Below, in pieces: positions 17,089-25,889 of a stretch of DNA of 64,000 nucleotides. Position 1 is the first letter of the stretch; every line of letters starts with the position of its first letter. Source of the stretch: Gemmobacter lutimaris. Its GTDB lineage: Bacteria > Pseudomonadota > Alphaproteobacteria > Rhodobacterales > Rhodobacteraceae. The DNA is taken from NCBI RefSeq assembly GCF_003570715.1, contig NZ_QXXQ01000001.1, forward strand, positions 186,001-250,000. The letters are read 5' to 3'. A model generated the notes under the pieces. It had not been told where the DNA came from. It was given only the letters and a program-made list of their open reading frames with translations, and did no database searches. Both the position numbers and the translations under genes were made by a program.

Positions 17089-17753
17089 GGCAGCGGGCTC
17101 ACGCCGATGACAGGTTCATGCAGATGCCAGAGCGCGGCCCAGATCACGACCGCCAGCAAGACCCGCCACCACGCAGGCCGCCAGCCACGCCAGTTCCCCG
17201 CGAAAGGCATATTGGACGTGCCCGTAGTCAGCGCCTGCCAGCGCGCAGCGCCCCACAGCCGCCGGTTCCTTCCATCAATCGCCCGCATCCCCAGCGCGGC
17301 GAAAACTGCGAACAAGCCAAAGAGGATGACATGCGCCAGATCACCATTGGCCACCAGATGCGCGCCGGACCACAGCAGAAGCGCCCAAAGCAGCGGATGC
17401 CGGACCAGCCCTGCAACTCCGGGCCGCGCGGGGTCAAACCCCTCTGCCCGCCCGCCAAAGCTCAGCGGATTGGGGGCACCGGCGGCAAGACAGGCCAGCA
17501 AGACCACAACCGGCATCACCAGATTGACCAGCCAGCGCATCCATGTCGCCTGATCCCAAAGCGGCACGAAAGGCGCCCGGCCAGCCGCAAAAATGACCCA
17601 TGCCAACAGCAGCAGGGACAACAGCCCATAGGCCGCCCCATAGCCCGCCCTGCCCAGCCGCGCCACCAGCGCACCCCGCAATGCGGGGCGCGAGGGCACC
17701 ATATGGCTGACCATGAAGGCCACCATCGCCAGGATGAATTCCGTCCAGCCCAT
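17085..17753 (-). CDS. NnrU-family membrane protein
   Basis: A 222-residue protein with about six hydrophobic segments beginning FILAMVAFMVSHMVPSRPALR, characteristic of NnrU. The RHPLLWALLLWSGAHL motif is the methyltransferase-like membrane signature shared with isoprenylcysteine methyltransferase-type proteins. NnrU is associated with denitrification in some alphaproteobacteria, but no denitrification genes are visible here. The stop overlaps the downstream CN-hydrolase start by four bases, so they are probably cotranscribed. Confidence 0.85.
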   Translation of the reverse strand: MGWTEFILAMVAFMVSHMVPSRPALRGALVARLGRAGYGAAYGLLSLLLLAWVIFAAGRAPFVPLWDQATWMRWLVNLVMPVVVLLACLAAGAPNPLSFGGRAEGFDPARPGVAGLVRHPLLWALLLWSGAHLVANGDLAHVILFGLFAVFAALGMRAIDGRNRRLWGAARWQALTTGTSNMPFAGNWRGWRPAWWRVLLAVVIWAALWHLHEPVIGVSPLP

Positions 17754-17828
17754 CGCTCACCTCCAGCTTCAGGCTTACGCGCTCTGCGCGCGCTGGACAA
17801 TCGCCGCGCGGCGCCTATGTTCTGCCCC

Positions 17829-18575
17829 ATGCCCGACGCCCTTCTGATCGCCCATGGCTCCCCCGCCGACCCGGAACCGCAGGAACTCGCCCTTCAGGCG
17901 CTGGCCGCGCGGGTTCGGATGTGGTGCCCAGGCTGGCGCATCCACGGCACCACGCTGGCCCTGCCCGGCGCGTTGGAACGGGCTGTCGCCACCCTGCCCG
18001 AGGCGGTCATCTTCCCCTTTTTCATGGCCGAGGGCTGGTTCACCTGCAAACAACTGCCCAAACGGCTGGCCGAGGCCGGGATGCCAGCCCCCCGGCAACT
18101 TGCCGCTTTCGGCCATCTGCCGGACATGCCCGCCCTCGCGCGCCACCTCGCCCTGACCGCTGCCCGCAACCACGGCCTGCCCGATACCGCAACCCTGCTT
18201 CTCGCTGCCCATGGCAGTCAGGTCTCCCGCGCCTCCGCCACCCGGACCGAGGAAATCGCCGCGACCCTGCGCGCCACCACTCCGTTCCGCGTTGTCACCG
18301 GCTATGTCGAGGAAACCCCTTTCCTGCACGATGCCGCCCGGATTGACGGCCCTGCCCTGTGCCTGCCGCTGTTCGCCACCCGTGCGGGCCATGTCGCACA
18401 GGATGTGCCCGACGCGCTTGCCGCCGCCGGGTTTACCGGCCCGCTGCTCCCCGCCATCGGCGAAGCACCCGAGGCCGCCCGGCTCATCGCCACCGCGCTA
18501 CAGGATTACCTGTCCGAAAATATCCCTGCCCGAGACACCCGCGCCGGTCCGGTGCAGCCGGCCGGCGCGACATAG
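17829..18575 (+). CDS. CbiX/sirohydrochlorin-chelatase-like protein
   Basis: A 248-residue CbiX-type protein with two half-domains, each starting with a conserved histidine motif: LLIAHGSPAD near residue 6 and LLLAAHGSQVS near 125. CbiX and SirB insert cobalt or iron into sirohydrochlorin. Alternative ATG starts exist at 17817 and far upstream, but the conserved domain begins at once after this ATG. It is divergent from nnrU and convergent with mogA. No other cobalamin or siroheme gene is near. The last codons overlap a partial copy of the dispersed GGATATTTTC motif. Confidence 0.75.
   Translation: MPDALLIAHGSPADPEPQELALQALAARVRMWCPGWRIHGTTLALPGALERAVATLPEAVIFPFFMAEGWFTCKQLPKRLAEAGMPAPRQLAAFGHLPDMPALARHLALTAARNHGLPDTATLLLAAHGSQVSRASATRTEEIAATLRATTPFRVVTGYVEETPFLHDAARIDGPALCLPLFATRAGHVAQDVPDALAAAGFTGPLLPAIGEAPEAARLIATALQDYLSENIPARDTRAGPVQPAGAT
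18511..18534 (-). repeat. partial copy of dispersed GGATATTTTCGGACA motif
   Basis: On the minus strand this reads GGGATATTTTCGGACA, the core of the intergenic repeat at 5330-5424. It lies within the 3' end of the CbiX-like coding region, suggesting the C-terminus runs into repeat-derived sequence. Confidence 0.5.
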
Positions 18576-18582
18576 CTTTGCG

Positions 18583-18598
18583 CGGCCCGCACGGGCCG
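18583..18598. terminator. weak bidirectional hairpin between cbiX-like gene and mogA
   Basis: CGGCCC/GGGCCG stem with a four-base loop in the 45-base convergent gap. No U-tract is present. Confidence 0.35.
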
Positions 18599-18620
18599 TG
18601 CTCCGCCTGAAAAGCGCCGG

Positions 18621-19148
18621 TCACTTCGCGGGGCGAAAGGCCTTGCAGACATCGGGATCGGTCTCGATCCATCCTGCGCCCATCAGGTCAAGGCAATAGG
18701 GCACCGCCGGAAAGACCGCATCCAGACAGGTGGCGATGGCCGAGGGTTTGCCCGGCAGCGTGATGATCAGCGTCTTGCCCCGCGTCCCCGCGCCCTGCCG
18801 CGACAGGATGGCCGTCGGCACCTCGCGCAAGGACACCGCACGCATCAACTCGCCAAATCCGGGAAAAATGCGCTCCACCACATCTTCCATCGCCTCGGGC
18901 GTCAGGTCGCGCGGGCTGGGGCCGGTGCCGCCCGTGGCGAGGATCAGGTCCGCCCCGCCCTCATCGGCCCAGCGTCGGAAGGCGCTGGCCACCACATCGC
19001 GGCCGTCGGGCACGATCTCGCGGATGATCTCCACCTCCGAAATCACCGCCCGCTGTAGCCATGCCTCGATGGCCGGGCCCCCTCGATCCTCGTATTCCCC
19101 GCGCGAGGCGCGGTCGGAAACCGTCAGAACCGCAATCCGGGCCGTCAT
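18621..19148 (-). CDS. mogA: molybdopterin adenylyltransferase (MogA-like)
   Basis: A 175-residue MoCF-domain protein. It has VSDRASRGEYEDRGGP at the start, ATGGTGPSPRDLTPEA near 90-105 and LPGKPSA near 141, the substrate-binding loops of MogA/MoaB. It adenylylates molybdopterin before metal insertion. It overlaps the upstream DUF2478 gene by four bases and forms a small molybdenum-related operon with it. Confidence 0.88.
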   Translation of the reverse strand: MTARIAVLTVSDRASRGEYEDRGGPAIEAWLQRAVISEVEIIREIVPDGRDVVASAFRRWADEGGADLILATGGTGPSPRDLTPEAMEDVVERIFPGFGELMRAVSLREVPTAILSRQGAGTRGKTLIITLPGKPSAIATCLDAVFPAVPYCLDLMGAGWIETDPDVCKAFRPAK

Positions 19149-19645
19149 GCCGCACCCTCCGTCAGAACCTGTGACAGCCAGCCCGCCACCGCCTCGGGCG
19201 CCACGGGTTCGGCCCGATCGCCTGCAAATTCGTGGAACGCCGCCATATTGCCCCGATTAACCCCGATGAGCACCGGCAGACCGTCCGCCACGGCATCGGC
19301 GACCATCTGGCGAAAGCCACGACCCTCGGATTCATGCTTGCCGAACTTGTTGATGATCAGCAGCCGCGCGCCCTGCATCCGGCCCGCAACCTCGGCCACC
19401 GCGGTTTCCAGCGCGCCCGCGTCCAGCCGACAGCCCGAAGACCCCGCGCCAAGCTTCTGGCTGATGCGGATGACCGGCCCATCGGGCAGCACCTGCACAT
19501 CCATCTCGCAATCGGCGCCGCAATCGACATTGTGCTGAACCGCGCCCGCCACAGCGACGCCCCCCGCCAGCAGCCCGCGCGCGAGATCAGCCAGCAGCCT
19601 GTCGGTCGCCCCGCGTTCTTCCAGCGTCACATATCCGATGCGCAT
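19145..19645 (-). CDS. DUF2478 domain protein
   Basis: A 166-residue protein of the DUF2478 family. Diagnostic features are the Cys pair in HNVDCGADCEMDVQVL, the SSGCRLD segment and LLIINKFGKHESEGRG near 95-110. The family is often found beside molybdate transport or molybdenum cofactor genes and resembles nucleotide-binding proteins, but its biochemical role is unknown. It overlaps mogA, which supports a molybdenum-linked function. Confidence 0.8.
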   Translation of the reverse strand: MRIGYVTLEERGATDRLLADLARGLLAGGVAVAGAVQHNVDCGADCEMDVQVLPDGPVIRISQKLGAGSSGCRLDAGALETAVAEVAGRMQGARLLIINKFGKHESEGRGFRQMVADAVADGLPVLIGVNRGNMAAFHEFAGDRAEPVAPEAVAGWLSQVLTEGAA

Positions 19646-19706
19646 TCCGCCACCCTTCCGTTGCTTCGCAAGGAATGCCTGCGCATGCGCATCAGCGCAA
19701 GGCGGT

Positions 19707-20756
19707 TCAGCCGCCCAGCACGATCAGATCGCGCGAGGACAGACTCAGCTCCACCACCGCGCCCGGTGCTGGCGGAGGCTGATCGGCACGGTTGAACGTG
19801 TCCAGCGCCACCTGCATGCCCGCGACATCGGCGCCAATACGGATAACCGATCCAAGGAAATGCACATCGCGCACCGTGGCGGGCAGGACGACATCATTGC
19901 CTTCACGGCGACCCAGATACAGCGCCTCGGGCCGTGCGGCCAGATCGACGCTGCCCCCCGAAACCGGCGCGGGCAGCGTGACCGGCACACCCGCCAGCCG
20001 CACACGACCGGCGGCGCCATCCTCGACAGTGGCGGTAAAGGCATTGAGCTGCCCGACAAAATTCGCCACGAACCGGGTGGTTGGCCGGTTGTAGATCTCG
20101 AACGGCGGGCCGACCTGATCGGCGATGCCGCCGTTCATCACCACGATGCGGTCAGAGATCGACAGCGCCTCTTCCTGATCATGGGTCACGAAGATCGTGG
20201 TGATTCCCAGTTCGCGCTGGATCTCGCGGATCTCGTTGCGCAAGGAGACGCGCACCTTGGCATCCAGCGCCGACAGAGGCTCGTCCAGCAGCAGCACCTC
20301 GGGTTTCGGCGCCAAAGCACGGGCCAGCGCGACGCGCTGCTGCTGGCCGCCGGAAAGCTGGAACGGATAGCGGCCACCCAGATCGGGAAGTCCGATCAGG
20401 CGCAGCATCTCGGTCACCCGCGCCGCGATCTCGTCGCGCCCCTTGCCCTTGATCTTCAGCCCGAAGCCCACATTCTCGGCCACGGTCATGTTGGGAAACA
20501 GCGCATAGGCCTGAAACACCATGCCGATATTGCGCTGGTTCGGCCGCTTGCCCACCACATCGGTGCCCCCGATACGGATCGCCCCCGAGGACGGCGTTTC
20601 AAACCCCGCCACCATGCGCAGCACTGTCGTCTTGCCGCAGCCCGAGGGACCGAGAAGCGAGATGAACTCGCCCTGCCCGACATCGAGGTTGAAATCCTTC
20701 ACCACGCGGTTGGAGCCGAAGGATTTTTCCAGATGCGAAAGTTCGAGGAAGGCCAT
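19707..20756 (-). CDS. ABC transporter ATP-binding protein, polyamine/iron type
   Basis: A 349-residue importer ATPase with Walker A GPSGCGKTT, signature LSGGQ, Walker B LLLDEP, switch FVTHD and a TOBE domain at the C-terminus. It is the last gene of a four-gene operon (binding protein, two permeases, ATPase) and overlaps the upstream permease stop by one base. The set resembles spermidine/putrescine, iron(III) and 2-aminoethylphosphonate importers. The sequence alone does not decide among them. Confidence 0.88.
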   Translation of the reverse strand: MAFLELSHLEKSFGSNRVVKDFNLDVGQGEFISLLGPSGCGKTTVLRMVAGFETPSSGAIRIGGTDVVGKRPNQRNIGMVFQAYALFPNMTVAENVGFGLKIKGKGRDEIAARVTEMLRLIGLPDLGGRYPFQLSGGQQQRVALARALAPKPEVLLLDEPLSALDAKVRVSLRNEIREIQRELGITTIFVTHDQEEALSISDRIVVMNGGIADQVGPPFEIYNRPTTRFVANFVGQLNAFTATVEDGAAGRVRLAGVPVTLPAPVSGGSVDLAARPEALYLGRREGNDVVLPATVRDVHFLGSVIRIGADVAGMQVALDTFNRADQPPPAPGAVVELSLSSRDLIVLGG

Positions 20757-21547
20757 CAGCGCGCTACCTTGCTGTGCTTTGAGAAACGGGTGACAAGCTG
20801 GATCAGGCCCATGCAGGCCCAGGTGATGCCAAAGGCGATCACCGCCAGCGCGAAGGGCTCGTAAGGCTTGTTGGCGCCGATCCGTTGCAGATAGGGCCCG
20901 AAGGCCGGGCGGTCGAGCAGCGCCGCAAGGGTGAATTCGCCGATCACGATGGCGAAGGTCAGGAAGGCCCCCGACAGCACCGCCGGAATGACATTGGGCA
21001 GGATTACCCGGCCAAGGATGGTGACCCAGCCGGCGCCAAGGCTCTGCGCCGCTTCGGTCAGCGTTGCCACGTCGATGGTGCGCAGGCCGGTATCGACGGC
21101 GCGATACATATAGGGCAGCGCAAGGATCGTATAGCCGAAAGCCAGCAACAGGTTGGTGCCCATGATGCTGCCCGTCATCGGCAGCCAGCTGGAAGTATTG
21201 TAAAGCCGGATATAGCCGAAGACGATCACAATGGCCGGAATGACCAGCGGCATCAGCGTGATGAATTCGACATAGGGCCGTGCCCAGGGCATCTTCAGCC
21301 GCACCCAGAAAGCGGTTGGCACCACGATCAGGATGCCCAGCACGATGGTAACCAGCGCCATCATCACCGAATAGCCGAAGGTCGCCTGAAACTCCGGGTC
21401 GGCGATAACCTTGGCATAGGCATCAAGGCTGTAGACCCCGCGCCGCGCCTTGAGGCTGAATTCCGTCAGACCCAGCAGCGGCAGGGCAAAATAGGTCAGG
21501 CCGAAGATCAGGACGATCCAGCCGGTGAGGCGGCCCCAGAGGCTCAT
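20756..21547 (-). CDS. ABC transporter permease (PotC/ThiP-half type)
   Basis: A 263-residue permease with six predicted membrane segments and an EAA loop (TEAAQSLGAGWVTILGRVILP). The start is at MSLWGRLTG, overlapping the preceding permease gene by four bases. A longer upstream frame is only read-through. It is one of two permeases of the second importer. Confidence 0.85.
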   Translation of the reverse strand: MSLWGRLTGWIVLIFGLTYFALPLLGLTEFSLKARRGVYSLDAYAKVIADPEFQATFGYSVMMALVTIVLGILIVVPTAFWVRLKMPWARPYVEFITLMPLVIPAIVIVFGYIRLYNTSSWLPMTGSIMGTNLLLAFGYTILALPYMYRAVDTGLRTIDVATLTEAAQSLGAGWVTILGRVILPNVIPAVLSGAFLTFAIVIGEFTLAALLDRPAFGPYLQRIGANKPYEPFALAVIAFGITWACMGLIQLVTRFSKHSKVAR

Positions 21548-22419
21548 TTCATCCACCTTTCGGCGCGAATGCGCAGCCAGATGTAAACGATATTGGCGAT
21601 GGCGGTGACCACGATCATGCCGAAGGCCATGGCATAGCCGAGATTCGGATTGCCCAGCACATCGCCCCGGATCTGCGCGAACAACTGGATCGGCACGATG
21701 TTCAGCGCCGAGCCGGTCAGTGCGATGGCGGTCGCCACGGCCCCGAAAGCATTGGCGAACAGCAGCGCGAAAGTGCCCAGCAGCGACGGGAACAGGATCG
21801 GAAAGGCCACCATGCGCCAGTATTGCGCGGTGGTGGCACCCAGAACCTCGGCCGCCTCTTTCCATTCACGCCGCAAACCTTCCAGCGCCGGGGTGATGAT
21901 CAGGATCATCAAGGGGATCTGGAAAAACAGATAGGTGACCGTCAGGCCCCAGAAGCTGAGGATCGAGAAACCGAGGTCACGTTGCAGCACGATGCCGAAA
22001 TTGTTGCGCAGAAACAGGGTGACAAGACCGACCGGCCCGAAGGTCGCCAGAAAGGCAAAGGCCAGCGGCACGCCCGCGAAGTTGGAGGCCACGCCCGAGA
22101 AGGTCATCAACGGCGCCTTGATCGTCTTGGGCACCGCGCCAAAGACCACCGCCGCCGCCATGCCGAACCCGATCAGACACCCCAGCGCCGAGGAGGCGAC
22201 GGAGATCTTGATGGAAATCCAGTAGCTTGACGGGATGGTGCCGGTGTTCAGATCGCGCAGGTTTTGCAGCGTGAAACCGCCATCGCGGTCCTGAAAGGCG
22301 CCGATCACGATATACATGGTCGGCAAGACCAGAAACAGCGTGACAAAGATGACGAAGGGCAGCAGCCCCAGCCATGTCAACGGCAGGCGCCGCCGGGGCG
22401 CGGTGGATGCGGTGCTCAT
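21544..22419 (-). CDS. ABC transporter permease (PotB type)
   Basis: A 291-residue permease with six membrane segments and an EAA-like loop (KEAAEVLGATTAQYWRMVAFP). The start at MSTAS is chosen because GGAG lies about 11 bases upstream; an in-frame start at 22464 lacks a ribosome binding site. It overlaps the next permease gene by four bases. Confidence 0.85.
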   Translation of the reverse strand: MSTASTAPRRRLPLTWLGLLPFVIFVTLFLVLPTMYIVIGAFQDRDGGFTLQNLRDLNTGTIPSSYWISIKISVASSALGCLIGFGMAAAVVFGAVPKTIKAPLMTFSGVASNFAGVPLAFAFLATFGPVGLVTLFLRNNFGIVLQRDLGFSILSFWGLTVTYLFFQIPLMILIITPALEGLRREWKEAAEVLGATTAQYWRMVAFPILFPSLLGTFALLFANAFGAVATAIALTGSALNIVPIQLFAQIRGDVLGNPNLGYAMAFGMIVVTAIANIVYIWLRIRAERWMK

Positions 22420-22517
22420 GCGGCGCGGGTCTCCGGCTGTGCGGGTTGGCGGCCTTGCGGACATCAGAAAGGGAAACCCGGCCTGCGCGTGGCAGGCCGG
22501 GCCGGAGGCGTCAGACC

Positions 22518-23618
22518 TTACTGGACGTTGGCGCCGACAACGGCATCCCAGCCGCCGGTCACGGCGGTCTTGTTGGCATTCACCTCGTCCAGCGTCGGGA
22601 AGTAGGCCGCCTCATAGGCCGCGGCCGGGGGCAGCTTGGCCATGGCGTCGGCATCCAGCTTGCCCGCAGCCGACATCGCGTTGAAGCGCGCCGGGTGGCA
22701 GTAGCCCTTCAGCCAGAGGTTCTGGCCTTCATCCGAATACAGGTATTCCATCCACAGCTTCGCGGCATTCGGATGCGGCGCATAGGCCGAGATGCCCTGC
22801 ACATAGACACCGGCCAGAACGCCCGACTTCGGCACGACCACCTCGACCGGCGGGTTGCCGGCAAGCTCGTCTGCCCAGGCCAGGGCGTTATAGTCCCAGG
22901 CCACGACGATCGGCGTCGCGCCCTGCGCGATGGTGCCCGCCTTGCCGATGACCGGAACGAAGTTGCCCGCCTTGTTCAGCTCGGCGAAGTAGTCCAGCCC
23001 GGCCTTGCCCGCGGCCTCGCCCGCGGCGGCGCCGGTCGAAAGGCCAGCCGCCAGAACGCCCAGGATCGCCTGGTTCGAGGCACGCGGGTCGCCCGCCAGC
23101 GCCACCTGGCCGGCATAATCCGGCTTCAGCAGGTCAGACCAGTCGGACGGGGTTTCCGACACCAGATCCTTGTTCACGATGAAGGACATCACGCCGTAAT
23201 AGTCGCCATACCAATGGCCTTCCGGGTCCTTGATGCTGTCCGGGATGTCATCCCAGGTCGAAACCTTGTAGGGCATCAGCAGCCCTTCTTCCTTCATCGA
23301 CGGGCCATAGGCCAGACCCACATCGACAACGTCGGGCGCCTGCGGGCCCTTGTTGTCCTTGTTGGCCTTCACGGCTTCCACCTCGTCAGCCGAACCCGCG
23401 TCGGGGTTCAGTTCGTTCACCTGGATTTCCGGGTATTTGGCCTTGAAGCCTGCGATCACGTCGCCATAGCCACACCAGCTGTGCGGCAGGGCGATGGTGG
23501 TCAGCATGCCTTCGGCCTTGGCCGCGGCTTCCAGATCGGCCATCGCATCGGCCGAGACCAGGCCCGTGGATGCCATCAGCATCCCCACGGTCACGGCGGC
23601 GGTGAGTTTCATCTGCAT
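22518..23618 (-). CDS. periplasmic solute-binding protein of second ABC importer
   Basis: A 366-residue extracellular solute-binding protein with a Sec signal peptide ending near ASTGLVSADA. The mature region LTTIALPHSWCGYGDVIAGF and the later DYYGVMSFIVNKDLV match PotD/AfuA-like binding proteins. The start at 23618 is preceded at eight bases by GGGAG. GTG at 23627 is also possible. It is the first gene of the operon. The ligand is undetermined. The SpuC-like aminotransferase gene upstream hints at an amine or amino acid. Confidence 0.82.
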   Translation of the reverse strand: MQMKLTAAVTVGMLMASTGLVSADAMADLEAAAKAEGMLTTIALPHSWCGYGDVIAGFKAKYPEIQVNELNPDAGSADEVEAVKANKDNKGPQAPDVVDVGLAYGPSMKEEGLLMPYKVSTWDDIPDSIKDPEGHWYGDYYGVMSFIVNKDLVSETPSDWSDLLKPDYAGQVALAGDPRASNQAILGVLAAGLSTGAAAGEAAGKAGLDYFAELNKAGNFVPVIGKAGTIAQGATPIVVAWDYNALAWADELAGNPPVEVVVPKSGVLAGVYVQGISAYAPHPNAAKLWMEYLYSDEGQNLWLKGYCHPARFNAMSAAGKLDADAMAKLPPAAAYEAAYFPTLDEVNANKTAVTGGWDAVVGANVQ

Positions 23619-23828
23619 TCGGATCACTCCCTTGGGGCGCGCATCGGCCCATTGCGTCTCAGTCGCGTCTTATTCTTGGCATGTGACAGTTTTGTTTCAC
23701 CGCCCTGCCAGACGATCTAAGCGCGGAAGAAAGTCTCGCGCAATGAATCTGTTACGATCTTGTTACTTTTTCTTCACAGGGTGCGCGCGTGAACGATCAT
23801 TTTCAGGGCCATATGCGCAAAAAAGCGA

Positions 23829-23854
23829 AAAGGGCGCCCCGAGGGGCGCCCTTT
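23829..23854 (-). terminator. intrinsic terminator of the aminotransferase gene
   Basis: Strong stem AAAGGGCGCCCC/GGGGCGCCCTTT with a very short loop, followed on the minus strand by TTTCGCTTTTTT. It lies 38 bases after the aminotransferase stop and separates it from the ABC operon transcribed in the same direction. Confidence 0.85.
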
Positions 23855-23892
23855 GTCATCTTCGTTTCACGGCGTTCAGGGCCGAATCGCCC

Positions 23893-25290
23893 TCAGGCTT
23901 CGGTAAACAGCCCCTCGGCCTTCACCTCGGCATAGGCTGCGTCCAGCGACTTTGTGGCGCGGTCGATCAGCACGTCGATTTCCTCGGTCGTGATGACCAG
24001 CGGCGGCGAGATGATCATGCGGTCATAAACATGGCGCATGATCAGGTTGTTGCGGAAGCAATGTTCGCGCGTGCGGAAACCGATGGTGCCGGGTTTGGCC
24101 GCGAACTTCGCCCGCGTGGCCTTGTTCGGCGTCAGCTGGAGCGAGCCCATAAGGCCGACAAGACTGGTCTGCCCCACCATCGGGTGATCGCCCAGCTTGT
24201 GCCATTTCTCGGCCAGATAGGGATGCGCCACGTCGCGCACATGGTCGATGATGCCGTCCTCTTCGATGATGCGCAGGTTTTCCAGCGCCACGGCCGAAGC
24301 GACGGGGTGCCCGGAATAGGTATAGCCGTGGTTGAAATCGTCATCGGCATTGCCGATCACATGCGCCACCTCGTCACAGACGATGGAGCCACCGATGGGC
24401 TGATAGCCCGAGGACAGGCCCTTGGCGATGGTGATGATATGCGGCTTGATCCCGAAGGTTTCGCAGGCGAACCAGTTGCCGGTGCGGCCAAAGCCGGTGA
24501 TGACCTCGTCCACGATCAGAAGGATGCCGTATTTATCGCAGATGCGCTGGATTTCCGGCCAGTAGGTCGAGGGCGGCACGATGACGCCGCCGGCACCCTG
24601 GATCGGCTCGCCGATGAAGGCCGCCACCTTGTCGGCGCCGACTTCGAGGATCTTCTCCTCCAGTTCGCGGGCGCGCAGCAGGCCGAATTCCTCGGGCGTC
24701 ATCTCGCCGCCCTCAGCCCACCAATGCGGCTGGCCGATATGTTCGATCCCGTCGATCTTGCCACCCGCCGCATGGATATAGGGCATACCGCCCAGGCTGC
24801 CGCCGCCCATGGTGGAGCCGTGATAGCCATTCTTGCGCGCGATGATCACCCGACGCTCGGGCTGGCCCTTGATGTCCCAGTAGCGGCGCACAAGGCGGAT
24901 ATTGGTGTCGTTGGCCTCGGACCCCGAAGAGGCGAAGAACACATGGTTCAGGTCGCCCGGCGCCAGTTCCGCCAGCTTCGCGGCCAGCGCGATGGCGGGC
25001 ACATGGGTCGTCATGAAGAAAGTGTTGTAATAGCTCAACTCACGCATCTGGCGCGCGGCGGCATCGGCCAGTTCACCCCGGCCGTAGCCCACGTTCACGC
25101 ACCACAGCCCGGCCATGCCGTCAATGATGCGGCTGCCCTCGCTGTCAGTCAGCCAGACGCCCTGCCCCGAGGTGATGACGCGCACGCCCTTCTTGGCCAG
25201 CGCCCCGTCCGAGGTGAAGGGATGCATGTGATGCGCCGCGTCCAGCGCCTGAAGCTCTGCCGTCGGCAGGTGGTTGGTGATCTTGTTCAT
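23893..25290 (-). CDS. class III aminotransferase, SpuC-like
   Basis: A 465-residue PLP-dependent omega-aminotransferase. Landmarks are MAGLWCVNVGYGR, the cofactor-binding FFASSGSEANDT, the aspartate in LLIVDEVITGFGRTG and the PLP lysine in IAKGLSSGYQPIGG. It is very close in layout to putrescine/polyamine:pyruvate aminotransferase (SpuC), but beta-alanine or taurine:pyruvate activity cannot be excluded. It is a single-gene unit ending in a strong terminator, and an AT-rich palindrome lies about 90 bases upstream. Confidence 0.88.
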   Translation of the reverse strand: MNKITNHLPTAELQALDAAHHMHPFTSDGALAKKGVRVITSGQGVWLTDSEGSRIIDGMAGLWCVNVGYGRGELADAAARQMRELSYYNTFFMTTHVPAIALAAKLAELAPGDLNHVFFASSGSEANDTNIRLVRRYWDIKGQPERRVIIARKNGYHGSTMGGGSLGGMPYIHAAGGKIDGIEHIGQPHWWAEGGEMTPEEFGLLRARELEEKILEVGADKVAAFIGEPIQGAGGVIVPPSTYWPEIQRICDKYGILLIVDEVITGFGRTGNWFACETFGIKPHIITIAKGLSSGYQPIGGSIVCDEVAHVIGNADDDFNHGYTYSGHPVASAVALENLRIIEEDGIIDHVRDVAHPYLAEKWHKLGDHPMVGQTSLVGLMGSLQLTPNKATRAKFAAKPGTIGFRTREHCFRNNLIMRHVYDRMIISPPLVITTEEIDVLIDRATKSLDAAYAEVKAEGLFTEA

Positions 25291-25377
25291 TCTCGGCCTC
25301 GTCGTCAGAAGTGCGGAACCCGGATGCGGATTCGACGGATTGCCCCCACCTTACGGGCTTCGTGTGACAGGCGCAAG

Positions 25378-25391
25378 AATTTGATCAAATT
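25378..25391. promoter_or_regulatory. AT-rich 14-base palindrome upstream of aminotransferase
   Basis: AATTTGATCAAATT is a perfect palindrome in the 127-base gap between the aminotransferase start and usg. It stands out in GC-rich surroundings and is a candidate operator. The regulator is unknown. Confidence 0.4.
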
Positions 25392-25401
25392 AAACCTGCG
25401 G

Positions 25402-25433
25402 TCAGTGCAGCCGGATTTCAGTGCAGCCGGAAT
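25402..25433. repeat. 16-base tandem duplication at the usg 3' end
   Basis: TCAGTGCAGCCGGA occurs at 25402-25415 and again at 25418-25431. The inner copy includes the usg stop codon and last codons (RLH-stop). The outer copy repeats them just past the stop. Confidence 0.7.
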
Positions 25434-25687
25434 TCGCCGACCATGTTGCGCCACTCCCCCGGCCCGATCAGCTTGCGATGGGTAAAGCGAACGGAATGCA
25501 GCGGCCCCTCGATCTGTTCCTGCCAGAATTCGACAAAGCGAAAGAGGCGCGGGTAGTCGGGCGCCAGATCGTAGTCCTGCCAGATGAAGCTGTTCAGCAC
25601 ATGGCGGAAATCAGGCATCCGGTAATAGAATTCCGCGGTCGTCAGGCCATAGCCCTTCAGCATCAGTTCCGTCTCTTGATGGTCCAT
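25418..25687 (-). CDS. usg: Usg family protein
   Basis: An 89-residue protein with the family core LMLKGYGLTTAEFYYRMPDF, then SFIWQDYDLAPDYPRL and IEGPLHSV, ending in GEFRLH. This matches the alphaproteobacterial Usg family, first noted beside trp genes, whose function is unknown. The start has GGAGG six bases upstream; a longer upstream frame lacks support. It is divergent from gyrA. Confidence 0.88.
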   Translation of the reverse strand: MDHQETELMLKGYGLTTAEFYYRMPDFRHVLNSFIWQDYDLAPDYPRLFRFVEFWQEQIEGPLHSVRFTHRKLIGPGEWRNMVGEFRLH

Positions 25688-25889
25688 ATCATGCCTCCAC
25701 GTTTCTTCTTGTGGAATCATCCTGCCAAATCCGGGTTATTTTTCAATAAAAACAGTTTGTTGTCAGGCACCCCGCCCGGCTGCCAGATCGCGGCCAGATG
25801 CGCGGTTGCACCCCATATCTGCGATGGTCTATAGTGCCGCCAACTAGATCCGGGGCCTTGAAACCCCAAGTCAGAAGAAGGCGCCCCGC

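Noticed and set aside
16884-17828. A long plus-strand frame joined in phase to the CbiX-like gene
   Set aside because: It runs antisense through the nitrilase-family and nnrU genes and is Pro/Arg/Gln-rich without domains. The CbiX domain begins at 17829.
25378-25391. FNR/Anr box reading of AATTTGATCAAATT
   Set aside because: FNR sites need TTGAT-N4-ATCAA. Here the half-sites abut without the four-base spacer, so it is kept only as an unassigned palindrome.
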